Assembly: GCF_015831345.1 (NCBI RefSeq) | Contig: NZ_JADWYS010000001.1 | Span: forward strand, 2,942,618-3,006,617 | Length of the DNA stretch: 64,000 nucleotides | Source of the DNA: Caenimonas aquaedulcis | GTDB lineage: Bacteria; Pseudomonadota; Gammaproteobacteria; Burkholderiales; Burkholderiaceae_C | Reading direction: 5' to 3' | Shown here: in pieces, positions 20,601 through 26,803 of the stretch | How the letters are laid out: every line of letters starts with the position of its first letter | How positions within the stretch are numbered: the first letter of the stretch is position 1 | Program-made: the position numbers and the translations under genes | Notes under the pieces: model-generated | Seen by the model: the letters and a program-made list of their open reading frames with translations, nothing else | Told to the model about the DNA's origin: nothing | Database searches by the model: none

Positions 20601-22756
20601 TCCCGGCCGGCGCGGAGATCGAGACGGCCGTGGTCACGTCGGCGGGCACGCTGGCGGTCAACATCACCGGCAACGAGTTCGACAACCTGCTGGTCGGCAA
20701 CGGCGGCGCCAACATCCTCGTCGGCGGCCTCGGCAACGACACGCTGGACGGCGGGCTGGGCAACGACAACCTGCAGGGCGGCGCGGGCGACGACACGTAC
20801 TTCATCAACGTGACCACGGACGCCGTGAACGAGACGATCGGCGGCGGTGCCGGCAACGACACGGTCAACCTGAACTTCGCGGTGGCGGCCACCTACACGC
20901 TCACGACGGGCGTGGAGAACGGCACCGTGACGGGGCCCGCGTCGGGCATCAACGTGACCGGCAATGCGTCGGCCAACGTGCTCACCGGCAACGGCGGCGC
21001 GAACACGCTGCTGGGCCTGGCCGGCAACGACACACTCGCAGGCGGCGGCGGCACCGACAGTATCGACGGCGGCACCGAGACCGACACGCTGGTGCTGCCG
21101 GGGCTCGCGAGCGACTACTCGATCACGCGTCCGCTCGCGACGACCACCGTCTTCACCAAGTCGGGCGTGCAGGTCACGGTGCTGAACGTGGAGCTGGTGC
21201 AGTTCGACGACGGCACGGTGCCGCTGTCCAGCCTGATCACGCAGATCGGCTCCATCGGCGACGACAACCTCACGGGCGGCAGCGGCGACGACACGGTCAA
21301 CGGCGGGGCGGGCAACGACACGCTGTCGGGCCTGGCCGGCGATGACACACTGCTGGGCGGCGGGGGCACCGACCGCCTGATCGGCGGCGCCGGCACCGAC
21401 ATCCTGGACGGCGGCGACGGCAACGACACCTACGTGCTGGGCGCGGGCGACGGCGACGACCTCATCATCCAGAACGACACGCTGGTGGGCAGCATCGACA
21501 CGGTGGAGATCGCCATTCCAGGCCTCACCGCGGACAACCTGTCCTTCACGCGCGGCTACCAGACCTACGACGACCTCGTGATCACGGTGACGCGGTCGGT
21601 GGGCGGCAACGAGCTCGTGGACCAGGTCGCGGTGATCGGCTTCTTCAACGGCGACGTGGTGAACCCGGGCGGGGCGATCGACCAGGTGAAGCTCGCGAAC
21701 GGCACGACCATCACGCAAGCCCAGATCCTGCAGGCGGCCCTCCTCACGAGCGACGGCGACCACGTGCAGGTCGGCTATGCCGGCAACGACACGATCAACG
21801 GCGGCGCCAACGACGACTGGATCCTCGGCGGCGGCGGCAACGACGTCGTCAACGCCGGCAGCGGCGCGGACATCGTCTTCGGCGCGGCGGGCAACGACAG
21901 CCTCGGCGGCGGCGGCAACGACGACACGCTCGTGGGCGGCGGCGGCAACGACACGCTCAACGGCGGCGCGGGCGACGACAGCCTGACGGGCGGCGCGGGC
22001 AGCGACACCTACTTCTTCGCGGACGGCGGCGGCCATGACGTGATCAGCGAGTCGCTCTTTGCGCTCGATGCGTCGCAGCTGCAAAGCGGCCTGGGCCCGG
22101 TGTACGTGGTGAACGACGGCGACACCCCGCTGAACGGCGACACCGACACCCTCGCGATCACCGGCGTGCTGGACAGCAACGTGCGCGCGTCGCGCAGCGG
22201 CGACGACCTGAACCTCACGATCGTCGGCAGCGGCGACAGCGTGACGGTGGACGGTTACTTCGCCAACGGCGTGCCGTCCATCGAGCGCGTGCTGTTCGAC
22301 TCGGGCGTGTCGTGGAACGCGACGACGATCCGCAGCAAGGTGCTCATCGCGACCTCCGGCGACGACGAGCTGACCGGCTACCTCGGCGGCGACCGGCTGA
22401 ACGGCGGCGCGGGCAACGACACGATCGACGGCCGCGAAGGCAACGACACGATCACGGGCGGCGCGGGCGACGACACCTTGACGGGTGGCGCGGGCTCCGA
22501 CCGCTTCGTGCTCGACCAGGCGCCGGGCGCGGGCGTGGACCTGATCACCGACTTCTCGAGCGGCATCGACACGATCCAGCTGTCGCTCGCGGCGTTCCCG
22601 GGCCTCGGCGCGGTGAATGCGCGTGTCGGCCTGGGCGGCGATCTGGACTACGACAGCGGCAACGGCGAGCTCTCCTACCAGGGCACGGTGATCGCGCTGC
22701 TCGGCGTCTCCTCGCACCCGGCAGGGCTGGGCAACGACTTCGTGCTGGTCGCCTGA
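8699..22756 (+). CDS. Giant RTX (calcium-binding repeat) type I secretion substrate, 4,685 residues
   Basis: The start is ATG at 8699, eight bases after AGGAG. Residues about 20-150 form an adhesin-like domain (DWQYSVDNGANWVSF). Residues about 165-575 hold seven delta-60 repeats (QPDGKIVLAG ... RYNTDGSLDTSFG), which may fold as a beta-propeller. A cadherin/VCBS-like stretch follows to about 730. From about 733 to the end there are RTX nonapeptides of the GGxGNDxLx type, probably over a hundred, interleaved with AGVNVNLxTGxATGGGGNDTL modules. The C-terminus (DRFVLDQAPGAGVDLITDF ... NDFVLVA) looks like an uncleaved type I secretion signal, and no Sec signal is present. RTX motifs fold on binding calcium outside the cell. 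A surface or matrix protein such as an adhesin is likely. No enzymatic domain, LapA-type retention module or VWA domain was recognised. It is convergent with the M10 peptidase, and the two stop codons lie within a GCCTGATCAGGC palindrome at 22751-22762. Confidence 0.92.
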   Translation: MASPVLSSFWSPTLGTVASNATNPAGVSVAQMVVDGSITDADGSPVEAIIVTQTTFGLGDWQYSVDNGANWVSFSGGISTGLALGPTALIRLVPNGIVTGDAYIRFAAWDQSSGVQGTFIAVNSPSVSTQQDWANIKVTGANDAPVFVPPDFPGLSTTLLPGTAQANQIILEPDGHMVLVASFGDAATAMTVVARYNPDGSLEPSFGYNGTGWQGANVGPVGRDRPSAIAMQADGKFVVAATISTTGSGDDIAMLRFNHDGTVDPTFGNSGWVKTSISNTGNLNDRVSGMLIQPDGKIVLAGFTRSAGAGNNDFLLVRYNQDGSLDTSFDGDGKVITAFNSGADAAVRVLMQPDGKLLAIGNATIGGSTQFAIARYNSNGGLDTGFGNAGIVTTDIDANGDTAYAAVMQADGKIVVVGNAAAADAASSLGNWAVARYNTDGSLDNSFSGDGKVTTSVATGGGWAQAVAVQADGKLVVAGFSASASNINIWDLAVVRYNTDGSLDTSFGSGGKVVRDFARDPYDLTSDDMAFSVVIQPDGRIVLTGTSGSAGTRDIAIERLNADGSFDATFGGTPPVIHGAGTGPVVLDSKVTVYDHQLGTLSEGRGDYTGATVTLMREGGANAQDVFSAKAGGTLSALTQGATIHMGISDYGTVTTNSGGVLVIQFANGIPQEDLNSVLRQIAYSNTSGVPEAPIRIQWTFSDGNFGDQGTGGALTAQHFTSVLLPHQVEGTTDDDNLNGDNNGDYIRGLAGNDNINGGAGNDTIDGDGGNDFIAGNGGNDLVHAGEGDDYIIAGGFGEGGSDTIDGGAGRDVVSYNFGGSAVGVTFASTVPSGTQVDPLGGTDTFSSIEEAHIFGSSHDDSITGDGGRNFIGGGGGNDTLTGGGGQDTFSYNMAEGAAGSDLITDLSAGDNISINNSSGPAPVLSEIVLQGDSPGALDHQVMVATPSGGVTRIYVSADDTPGAEIIIRLDGEFTADDFYIYNGPFGADINYAPGQTILGGPGNEQLNGGQGPDTIDGAGGNDNIQGNQGNDSLTGGDGDDFIGGGLGNDVIAGGPGWDGTAYWDATAGVSVTLSTGTVTGGGGNDTLSGIEDVTGSPFNDTLRGTSGDENLNGGMGDDLISGGGGTNDWTNYWYATAGVNVNLQTTVATGGGGNDTVQGIENVGGSPHGDTLVGNGANNSLRGEDGNDSLVGGDGNDFITGGFGNDTIDGGLGSADMVDYYYTGNTGGVNVDLTNHQATGGQGTDSITNIENVKGSDQNDTITGDGNSNYMEGQGGNDAMNGMGGNDNLDGGEGSDTLQGGAGDDNLNGANGDDSITGGLGNDVLTGGAGNDTMQGNEGGDSFASGPGNDVMDGGVITDRVNFLDGNTLNYLSAPAGVNINMSGVTGDGTTGSGTVQDGYGGTDTVSNFFNFNGSAFNDTITGSSAVIFELFRGDRGDDTIDGGAITDKLNAINSNRITYQFASAAVMVDLQNNKATGGDGNDTLLNFNQVRASSFNDTIFGSNRTDVTESFDGRGGNDTIDGMGGFDTVRYDQSATGPVNVNFASGTATDGLSGTDTLVSIEGVFGTNWNDTLTGGNVNSGAFVGDGLSEVFRGGAGNDTIDGGVGYDRSDYNTSTAGVNVTLGGASPGTASDGLGGTDTLLNIEGVRGSDFGDTLTGSSAPFESFEGRAGSDTIDGAGGNDRIEYGTSPAGVNVNLGANQVTADGWGTSDVIANIEAVRGSQFNDTLVGSDGPNLLEGQGGNDSIQGGLGDDTLDAGNGVDTIDGGTGNDTLVVHAAFASYAVSTPNGTDTVLVGGSENITLRGIESIQFTDGVKTLAQVQAGTSSDQLLNGGAGNDNLVGGAGNDTLNGQAGNDTLDGAGGNDIINGGLGNDVVIGGPGSQDWSNYGDATAGVGVNLTLPAIVTTGGGGADTLTGIENVGGSNFNDTLTGDGNDNALRGEGGNDSLVGNGGNDYLTGGAGNDNLQGGAGFDTADYFFVNGMTAGVVVNLTTGLATGGGGNDILSGIENVNGSNFADTITGDANGNFIEGRDGNDNILGNAGNDNVFGGAGNDTIDAGTNDDWVNGGDGNDNLQGGAGFDNVDYGASTAAVNVNLGTGLASGEGNDTLAGFEGVHGSALNDTITGDANNGDINGGAGDDILDGGAGTGDSVSYWDANGPVAVDLSTGLATGAAGNDTLANFEGANGSVYDDSLTGDANGNFFDGNFGNDTIVGGGGFDNVGYYGASAAVVVNLLTGAVTGGGGNDSLSGIEGVNGSFFNDSITGDGGDNNLNGNLGNDTIDGGAGNDSTGYYDATAGVSVNLLTGAVTGGGGADFLISIENLGGSSFNDTLTGSAANNSIRGEDGNDSIMGGDGNDFLTGGAGNDTIDGGNGTSDMADYLFGGATAGVNVNLATTLVTGGNGSDVLTNVENINGTGFNDTIAGDGNNNFLQGNAGNDSIDGAAGNDNVQGADGDDTLLGGLGNDNVDGGNGNDSLTGGLGNDNVLGGAGNDILQGNEGGDFIRPGGGNDTVDGGAVLDRVNYFDGNSLSYSEAPSGINLNFSAITGTGTGNGTVADGYGGTDTVSNVQFITGSAFNDTITGSSAIIFEQFEGGAGADIINGGAFLDPLLQRDGNRAVYTNAGGAVTVDLTAGTATGGAGSDTLVNINSVRGSAFGDVLIGSDRLDYNETFEGRAGNDTIDGKGGGDWVRYSGATSGVTVNLATGEAVDDGQGGHDYFTNIERIQGSNFDDMLIGGNPLNGVTITDGLNEVFRGDGGNDTIDGGQGFDLADYANATVGVTATLGDTLDGSANDGQGGVDVLRNVEGLRGSSLNDVLNGSDTAPFESFDGRFGNDTLDGNGGIDRADYGSSTAGTNVNLTTGVAQDGLGGTDTLLDIENVRGSTFADVIVGSAAANLLQGQSGNDTITGAAGDDTINAGTGVDVVDGGADNDTLVVAGDFGAYTVGRTATDTSLTNAATGESITFRGIEQVSFNGDIKTLAQVQGNSLSPFDDSYVGTDGNDSINSLAGNDTVSGMDGNDTIVGGTGNDSMAGGAGSDTYEVDVAADQVVEQPDEGTDQVNVAFTIAGTYALPANVENATVISAGTLAVHLTGNGLDNVLTGSAAGNILDGGAGDDTLDGGAGNDTMIGGSGDDEYRVNSLTDVITEAASNGLDRVLVALPAAGAYVLSANVENATLTNTIPGASLTGNASDNWLMGSSASNTLLGMDGNDTLTGSGGADTLDGGTGTDQANFAGTMASYTITRPNATDTQLVNALTGESYIVRNVETFQFSDGPKTQAEVWGNSLSPFNDMYTGTPGDDNLNSLAGDDNVTGLGGNDTLVGGAGNDTLIGGQGDDTYDVDVAADVVTEAPDQGEDTVRVSFAAVGAYVLPANVENGTVISAGTLAVNITGNALDNVLTGNAGANTLNGGDGDDTLDGGLGNDILVGGLGNDTYVVGAITDIVNETLGGGGEDTVKVALTAAGTYVMTAGVEDALVTGTITGINVTGNASDNVITGNNLANTLLGMDGNDTLIGSGGNDVLDGGNGTDQVNFVGTMASYTITRPNATDTQLVNLVTGENYIVRNVETFQFSDGPKTQVEVWGNSLSPFNDVYTGTPGDDNLNALAGNDSVTGLGGDDTLVGGAGNDTLVGGEGNDTYDVDVAADVVTEAPDEGEDTVRVSFAAVGTYVLPANVENGTVISAGTLAVNITGNALDNVLTGNAGNNTLNGGDGDDTLNGGLGNDIMIGGLGDDTYVVSAITDNVNETLGGGGTDTVNVGLTATGIYVMTAGVENALVTGTITGINVTGNASDNAITGNSLANTLLGMDGNDQLTGGGGNDILDGGNGSDTVFAIGNRAQFVLTRPNATDVVLTRAGEVLTLRNVEFVHFGDGETVSMNGLIGNTPSAFNDFILGTAGGDTIDGLAGNDNINGMEGNDSLTGGLGNDTLIGGLGDDTLNVDAGGDVVVELADGGNDRVNVGFAATGTYVLPAGAEIETAVVTSAGTLAVNITGNEFDNLLVGNGGANILVGGLGNDTLDGGLGNDNLQGGAGDDTYFINVTTDAVNETIGGGAGNDTVNLNFAVAATYTLTTGVENGTVTGPASGINVTGNASANVLTGNGGANTLLGLAGNDTLAGGGGTDSIDGGTETDTLVLPGLASDYSITRPLATTTVFTKSGVQVTVLNVELVQFDDGTVPLSSLITQIGSIGDDNLTGGSGDDTVNGGAGNDTLSGLAGDDTLLGGGGTDRLIGGAGTDILDGGDGNDTYVLGAGDGDDLIIQNDTLVGSIDTVEIAIPGLTADNLSFTRGYQTYDDLVITVTRSVGGNELVDQVAVIGFFNGDVVNPGGAIDQVKLANGTTITQAQILQAALLTSDGDHVQVGYAGNDTINGGANDDWILGGGGNDVVNAGSGADIVFGAAGNDSLGGGGNDDTLVGGGGNDTLNGGAGDDSLTGGAGSDTYFFADGGGHDVISESLFALDASQLQSGLGPVYVVNDGDTPLNGDTDTLAITGVLDSNVRASRSGDDLNLTIVGSGDSVTVDGYFANGVPSIERVLFDSGVSWNATTIRSKVLIATSGDDELTGYLGGDRLNGGAGNDTIDGREGNDTITGGAGDDTLTGGAGSDRFVLDQAPGAGVDLITDFSSGIDTIQLSLAAFPGLGAVNARVGLGGDLDYDSGNGELSYQGTVIALLGVSSHPAGLGNDFVLVA
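9200..10420 (+). repeat. Seven tandem delta-60 repeats
   Basis: Seven degenerate units of roughly 57-62 codons each carry a core [QE][PA]DGK[IL]V[VL].G followed by RYN.DGS.D.SF. The core motifs start near 9209, 9391, 9571, 9748, 9919, 10104 and 10300. The motif corresponds to the delta-60 repeat (TIGR02608). Seven units would fit a seven-bladed beta-propeller, which is an inference from repeat number only. Confidence 0.8.
12090..14190 (+). repeat. Internal block duplication, copy A
   Basis: A run of distinctive RTX modules of about 2.1 kb recurs in the same order 3,483 bp downstream (copy B, 15573-17670). Anchors: RGEDGNDS at 12245 and 15728, the aac-gag of NEGGD at 12710 and 16193, and the cag of LAQVQ at 14162 and 17645 all give the same offset of 1,161 codons. 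ITGSSA gives 3,480, so small indels have occurred and cancelled out. Confidence 0.8.
15573..17670 (+). repeat. Internal block duplication, copy B
   Basis: This is the second copy of the block described at 12090-14190. It repeats the order RGEDGNDS, ADYLFGG, NEGGDF, DRVNYFDGNSLSY, ITGSSAIIFEQF, APFESFDG, NDTLVV and LAQVQ. Sequence divergence is clear at the protein level, so the duplication is old compared with the four tandem modules downstream. Confidence 0.8.
17654..21240 (+). repeat. Four tandem ~895-bp modules in the RTX gene
   Basis: The phrase GN[ST].S.F[ND]D recurs with its Gly codon at 17654, 18548, 19445 and 20339, giving periods of 894, 897 and 894 bp (298-299 codons). Each unit contains nonapeptides, a YDVDVAADVVTE segment, a TYVLPANVEN / SAGTLAVNITGN pair, LLGMDGNDTL, and SYTITRPNATDTQLVN leading to VETFQFSDGPKTQ. 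Units 2 and 3 are nearly identical over long stretches, unit 1 slightly less so, and unit 4 is divergent at its end. Such repeats are prone to copy-number change and to misassembly. Confidence 0.88.
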
Positions 22757-24421
22757 TCAGGCGGTGTAGGCCAGGCCGTGCGCGGCCAGGCCCACGAGGT
22801 CGATGTGGGCCTGGTTCATGGTGGAGCCGGCGGCTTCCAGCGCGAGCGTGGCCTGCGTGTAGGTGCCATCCGCCAGCAGCGCCACGTATTGCGCGTGCGC
22901 CGCGGCGCTGGGTGCCGCGCCCATGACGTTCGTGTAGAGCAGGTCCACCACCGCGTCGTTGCCGGCATGCGCGCCGAGCTGCGTGTCGAGCGCGAGCTGC
23001 GCGAGGGCCTGCTCGCCCATGCCGCCGTCGGCGAAGTTCAGGCCGATGCCGGCGTAGCCGGTGTTGTGCACCGCGCCTGCGCCGAACACGGCGCCGAGCA
23101 GCTTGGCCACCGTGCCTGCGTAGCCGTCCAGGTCGAGCGCGACCTTGCCGTCCGTGAAGACGAGGCGTTCGACGTTGACCATCGTGTCCGTGCCCGTCGC
23201 AGGGCCGGACACCGTGACACCGTTCGCGCCGCGGGCGATGCTGTATCCCGCACGCGAGGCCGCGTAGAGGGCGACGTCCTGGCCGTCGCCGCCGTCGAGC
23301 AGGTCATCGCCGCCGCGGCCTTCCAGGCTGTCGTTGCCCGCGCCGCCCTGCATCCAGTTCGCGCCGTTGCTGCCGGCGAGTTGGTCCGCAAAGGCGGAGC
23401 CGACCGCGTTCTCGATCGAGGCGCCGGCCGCGATGGAGGTGGTTGCGGTGTAGTTGGTGTAGATGCGGGTCCCGTTCACCATGCCGCTCGCACGGACCAC
23501 CGCGCCGACGTCGCTCAGCGCGCCCTCGGCCAGGTCGAGCTGCACGCCGTGCGCGATGCGGCTCGCGTCCAGCGTGTCGCTGCCGCCGCCGTCCCACACG
23601 CTCGTGAAACCCGACTGGAAGTCCGGGCCCGCGAGGTCGTACACGGTGTTGCCCGCGTTCGTCGCCGCGTTGCTGCCGTACAGGTATTGCAGCGCCGCGA
23701 TGTCCATCGCCATCGGCGAGACGGGGTACTGCGACATGAAGCCGCTGGTCGCGCCCACCACGGGGGAGTAGCTCATCACCGTGTTGGGAATGATGTCCTG
23801 CGCCGTGCCCAGCACCGCGTTGCCGTCGAAGGGATGCTTCAGGCCGATGGCGTGCAGCGTCTCGTGCAGCAGCAGGTCGGGCTTGTAGTAGTCCCACTGC
23901 GGCCCCGACTGGTCCTGGCCGATCCAGATGTCGCCGCCGATGGCGTTGGAAGAGGGGAAGAATGCATAGCCCGCGAAGTGCATCGCGTTGGGCTGCTGCG
24001 AGTAGCCGTAGCGCACCACGCCGCATTCGTTGGCGTTGTCCTGCACTTCGACGAATTCCACGTTGCACACCGAGGCGATGCGCGCGAGGACGTCGCGCGT
24101 GGTCTGCCGGTCGGCGGCGCTGAACGCACTGAGCGTGGACTGGAAGCCGGAGGCGTCCTCGTAGCTGTAGACGGAGGTCTGCGGATCGGCGAAGGAGTAG
24201 GTGATGACGGTCTTGTGCGTGCCGGCGTCGATGCCGCTCCACTTGCTCCCGGCCATCAGCGCCGCCAGGCTGCCGCCGGACAGCGAGGACGCATCGGCCT
24301 GCGCGACGAAGGTGTAGGCGTTGTCGGAAGGGCTGGTGGCGTAGGCGCCCGGCAGGATGACGCCTTCACCGTGGACGGGGGACACCGCCAATCCATCAGG
24401 TTGTTGCGCATCGAACAGCAT
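22757..24421 (-). CDS. Serralysin-type M10 metallopeptidase with RTX repeats and a DUF4214-like tail
   Basis: This 554-residue protein starts at the ATG at 24421 with an AAGGGG SD; a longer upstream frame has no support. The catalytic zinc site is complete: HETLHAIGLKHP (HExxHxxGxxHP) followed by the Met-turn TVMSYSP, as in metzincin serralysins. A short RTX stretch (MQGGAGNDSLEGRGGDDLLDGG split over two nonapeptides) follows near residue 330. The tail (VVDLLYTNVMG ... YVALLADGTYTQATLAL) resembles the DUF4214 domain common at the ends of type I secreted proteins. There is no Sec signal, so secretion by a type I system is likely. It is convergent with the giant RTX gene and could in principle process extracellular RTX proteins, but that is speculation. 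Confidence 0.9.
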   Translation of the reverse strand: MLFDAQQPDGLAVSPVHGEGVILPGAYATSPSDNAYTFVAQADASSLSGGSLAALMAGSKWSGIDAGTHKTVITYSFADPQTSVYSYEDASGFQSTLSAFSAADRQTTRDVLARIASVCNVEFVEVQDNANECGVVRYGYSQQPNAMHFAGYAFFPSSNAIGGDIWIGQDQSGPQWDYYKPDLLLHETLHAIGLKHPFDGNAVLGTAQDIIPNTVMSYSPVVGATSGFMSQYPVSPMAMDIAALQYLYGSNAATNAGNTVYDLAGPDFQSGFTSVWDGGGSDTLDASRIAHGVQLDLAEGALSDVGAVVRASGMVNGTRIYTNYTATTSIAAGASIENAVGSAFADQLAGSNGANWMQGGAGNDSLEGRGGDDLLDGGDGQDVALYAASRAGYSIARGANGVTVSGPATGTDTMVNVERLVFTDGKVALDLDGYAGTVAKLLGAVFGAGAVHNTGYAGIGLNFADGGMGEQALAQLALDTQLGAHAGNDAVVDLLYTNVMGAAPSAAAHAQYVALLADGTYTQATLALEAAGSTMNQAHIDLVGLAAHGLAYTA

Positions 24422-24637
24422 CGCGGGCCCCTTGAAAGTCAGTACAGAACACGCCAGGAAGGCATGCCTGTATGAGAAGCGCCGGGGGGTTCGCGGCCTT
24501 AGGTGAAAGGCGGCAGGGGGCCTAGGGCGTTTCACACCGGGCTTAGGGCGATTGCGTATGCGGCAGTGGGAGATGTATCTAGCGCCCGCCAAGTCGATTT
24601 GCGAGAATCGATGTACAACTTTGGGGACGGGGATTCC

Positions 24638-26218
24638 ATGAAAGCATTCATTTGCCGCGCGCTGCTGCTGGCGGCCGCGGTACTGTCGAGCTCATGCGGC
24701 GGGGGCGCGGGCGATCCGGGCGCGAACCTGCCGCCGCCGCAATCGGCGCGGCCGGCACAGGGGATGGCCTTGGCGATGGCGCAGCGCGCGCAGCAGCCGA
24801 TGGCTGCCGCGACGCTCACGGCCGCGCAGGCCATGGACTGGGCGGAAGCGAACTATCCGCAACTCTTCGCGCCCGCCGGCCAGCCCACGGGGCAGTACGC
24901 CCCCTACACCTATCGCTACTACCCCGGCACGCAGACCTACCTGGCCGTGACGGCATCGGAGCAGACGCCGAAGATCTACGTGAAGAGTCCGCTGCTCTTC
25001 AGCAACGAAATCCACCTGATCGGCGAGTTGAGCGCCTATCAATGCGTGGTGCTCCCCGCGACCTGCGTGCCGCCGGGCCTGCCGGTCATCGGCGCCGCGA
25101 CACCGGGCAACGCGTCGGCGAGCATCGCCTTCAGCGCGCCCACCACGGGCGGGGGCGAGATCTCGCGCTATGACGCGACCTGCTCGCAAGGCCTGTCGAC
25201 GCATGTCACCGGCACCGGAACGGTGAGTCCCATCACCGTCGTCAACATGACCAACAACCTGCAATACAGCTGCTCCGTCACCGCCACCAATCCCTACGGC
25301 ACGAGCGGCCCCTCCGGTGCCGTGAGCGTCACGCCGAGCGCGTCCACCGGCGGCAGCGGAACGGGAACCGGCACGGGCACGGGGACGCAGACCGGCACGG
25401 TCACCGGCACCACGAGCACCGCCGGCGTCGCGTGTGCCATCAACGCATCGGTGCTCAACCCGACGGTGCACATCACGTCCACCGTGTCGATCACGTGCGA
25501 CAGCACGCTGCGCACGATCAACGGCAACGGCGTGCCCGACCATGCGACGGGCACCTTCCCGAATGCGGGCAACCCGACGGCGATCGGCTCGGTGAACGTC
25601 CACTACAGCAACACGCTCACGCCGGTGGCAGGCGCCAACGCGACCTCCGTCGCGCACAAGGTCGGCTACGCCAACAACAGCGTGCCCTTCGACCCGGCCA
25701 CGGCGGAGAGTTACCAGAACGCGGGCGTGTGGAAGATCGAGGCGCTCAACCAGAGCTACTTTCCCTTCGGCACCGACTCGAGCAACGCGCACGTGCAGCC
25801 CGACGGCGCCTACCACTACCACGGCATGCCGGAGAACTACATCACGAAGCTGGGCAAGGGCACCTCCACGATGACGCTGGTGGGCTTCGCGCTCGACGGC
25901 TTCCCGATCTATGCGCGTTACGGCTACGTCACCGCGACCGACTCGTCGAGCGGCGTGAAGAAGATGACGTCCAGCTGGCGCCTGAAGACCACGCCGTCGG
26001 CCGGCCGCCCGTCGACAGCCTCCGTTCCCATGGGCACCTTCACGCAGGACTACGAGTACGTGGCGGGCCTGGGCGACCTGGACGAGTGCAACGGCCGCAC
26101 GGGCGTGACGCCGGAGTTCCCGAACGGCATCTATCACTACTACATCACCGAGGGCTACCCCTACATCCAGCGCTGCGTAAAGGGCACGCCGTCGTACAAC
26201 GGGACGGTCGGCAATTGA
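24638..26218 (+). CDS. YHYH-domain lipoprotein with a fibronectin-like region
   Basis: This predicted lipoprotein has 526 residues. The ATG at 24638 gives a short signal peptide with lipobox LSSSC, followed by a glycine-rich linker. Residues about 70-150 form a conserved-looking globular part (MDWAEANYPQLFAPAGQ ... YYPGTQTYLAV) seen in several Burkholderiales surface proteins. Residues about 155-235 look like a fibronectin type III domain (ISRYDATCSQG ... CSVTATNPYGTSGPSG). A Thr/Gly linker follows. The C-terminal half is a YHYH domain, with GAYHYHGMPENY near residue 390 and GIYHYYITEGYPYI at the end. YHYH proteins are of unknown function. Its stop overlaps the start of the next gene (TGATG), so the two are translationally coupled. 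Confidence 0.85.
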   Translation: MKAFICRALLLAAAVLSSSCGGGAGDPGANLPPPQSARPAQGMALAMAQRAQQPMAAATLTAAQAMDWAEANYPQLFAPAGQPTGQYAPYTYRYYPGTQTYLAVTASEQTPKIYVKSPLLFSNEIHLIGELSAYQCVVLPATCVPPGLPVIGAATPGNASASIAFSAPTTGGGEISRYDATCSQGLSTHVTGTGTVSPITVVNMTNNLQYSCSVTATNPYGTSGPSGAVSVTPSASTGGSGTGTGTGTGTQTGTVTGTTSTAGVACAINASVLNPTVHITSTVSITCDSTLRTINGNGVPDHATGTFPNAGNPTAIGSVNVHYSNTLTPVAGANATSVAHKVGYANNSVPFDPATAESYQNAGVWKIEALNQSYFPFGTDSSNAHVQPDGAYHYHGMPENYITKLGKGTSTMTLVGFALDGFPIYARYGYVTATDSSSGVKKMTSSWRLKTTPSAGRPSTASVPMGTFTQDYEYVAGLGDLDECNGRTGVTPEFPNGIYHYYITEGYPYIQRCVKGTPSYNGTVGN

Positions 26219-26775
26219 TGCGGCGCCTCGTGCCCGCCGCCCTCGTACTGTGCGCGATGCTCCTCGCGCTCCCCGCCGCGCGCGCGCACCTCATGCCGGC
26301 GGGGCAGGGCGGCGTGCGTGTGGACGCGGACTCGGTGTTCGCCATCGTCTCGATTCCCGTCTCCGCGTTCAAGGGTTTCGACGACGACGGCGACGGCCGC
26401 ATGAGCCTCGACGAAATCAACAAGCACCGCGAAGCCCTGCTGGCACAAGCCGCGAAGCTGATGGAGTTTCGGAACGCGGGCGCCACGCCCACGCTGGTCT
26501 TCGAGGATTTGCTGATCCCGCACCTGCATGAGCCCGGCGCCCCGCCGGTCGCGACGGACGTGATCGCCATGCAGCGCTGGCGCTGGCCAGGGCCGATCAC
26601 GGCGCTCAGCTTTCGCGCGCCGTGGCTGGGCAAGGACGCCGCCACGCTGACGGTTCGTGCCACGGATGGAAAGCGCACCGAGGTCCTGACGCTGACGGCC
26701 CAGTGCGCGCGGCAGCAGTTCTTCCGGGAGCCGCCTTCGGCGTCGCGCCCGCCTTCGGGCCGATGCCCGCGTTAG
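26218..26775 (+). CDS. Exported EF-hand protein
   Basis: This protein has 185 residues. The start ATG shares its A with the TGA of the YHYH lipoprotein. Residues 1-23 are a Sec signal peptide ending ARAH. One EF-hand loop is clear, [12 protein letters not shown] near residue 60, with Asp/Asn ligands at positions 1, 3 and 5 and Glu at 12. The rest is a beta-rich domain without a named family. YHYH plus EF-hand pairs of this kind suggest a calcium-dependent surface complex, but no partner is proven. The 3' end is close to the pyrF leader. Confidence 0.8.
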   Translation: MRRLVPAALVLCAMLLALPAARAHLMPAGQGGVRVDADSVFAIVSIPVSAFKGFDDDGDGRMSLDEINKHREALLAQAAKLMEFRNAGATPTLVFEDLLIPHLHEPGAPPVATDVIAMQRWRWPGPITALSFRAPWLGKDAATLTVRATDGKRTEVLTLTAQCARQQFFREPPSASRPPSGRCPR

Positions 26776-26803
26776 CACCGGCCCGTCGATACAATACGGG
26801 CTC

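Noticed and set aside
10900..22500. Regular short repeats that could be mistaken for a CRISPR or satellite array
   Set aside because: The repeats are in-frame nonapeptides and modules of one coding sequence, with no constant repeat plus variable spacer layout.
9068..22717. A minus-strand open frame of 4,549 codons opposite the giant RTX gene
   Set aside because: Repeated GGC/GAC/AAC codons of RTX motifs give no stop codons in the antisense frame. The translation is a low-complexity Val/Ala/Arg/His/Asp string without domains, start context or plausible composition.
22751..22762. GCCTGATCAGGC palindrome as a terminator or protein site
   Set aside because: It consists of the two back-to-back stop codons and their flanks. 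The stem is short with no loop or T-run, so no function is claimed.
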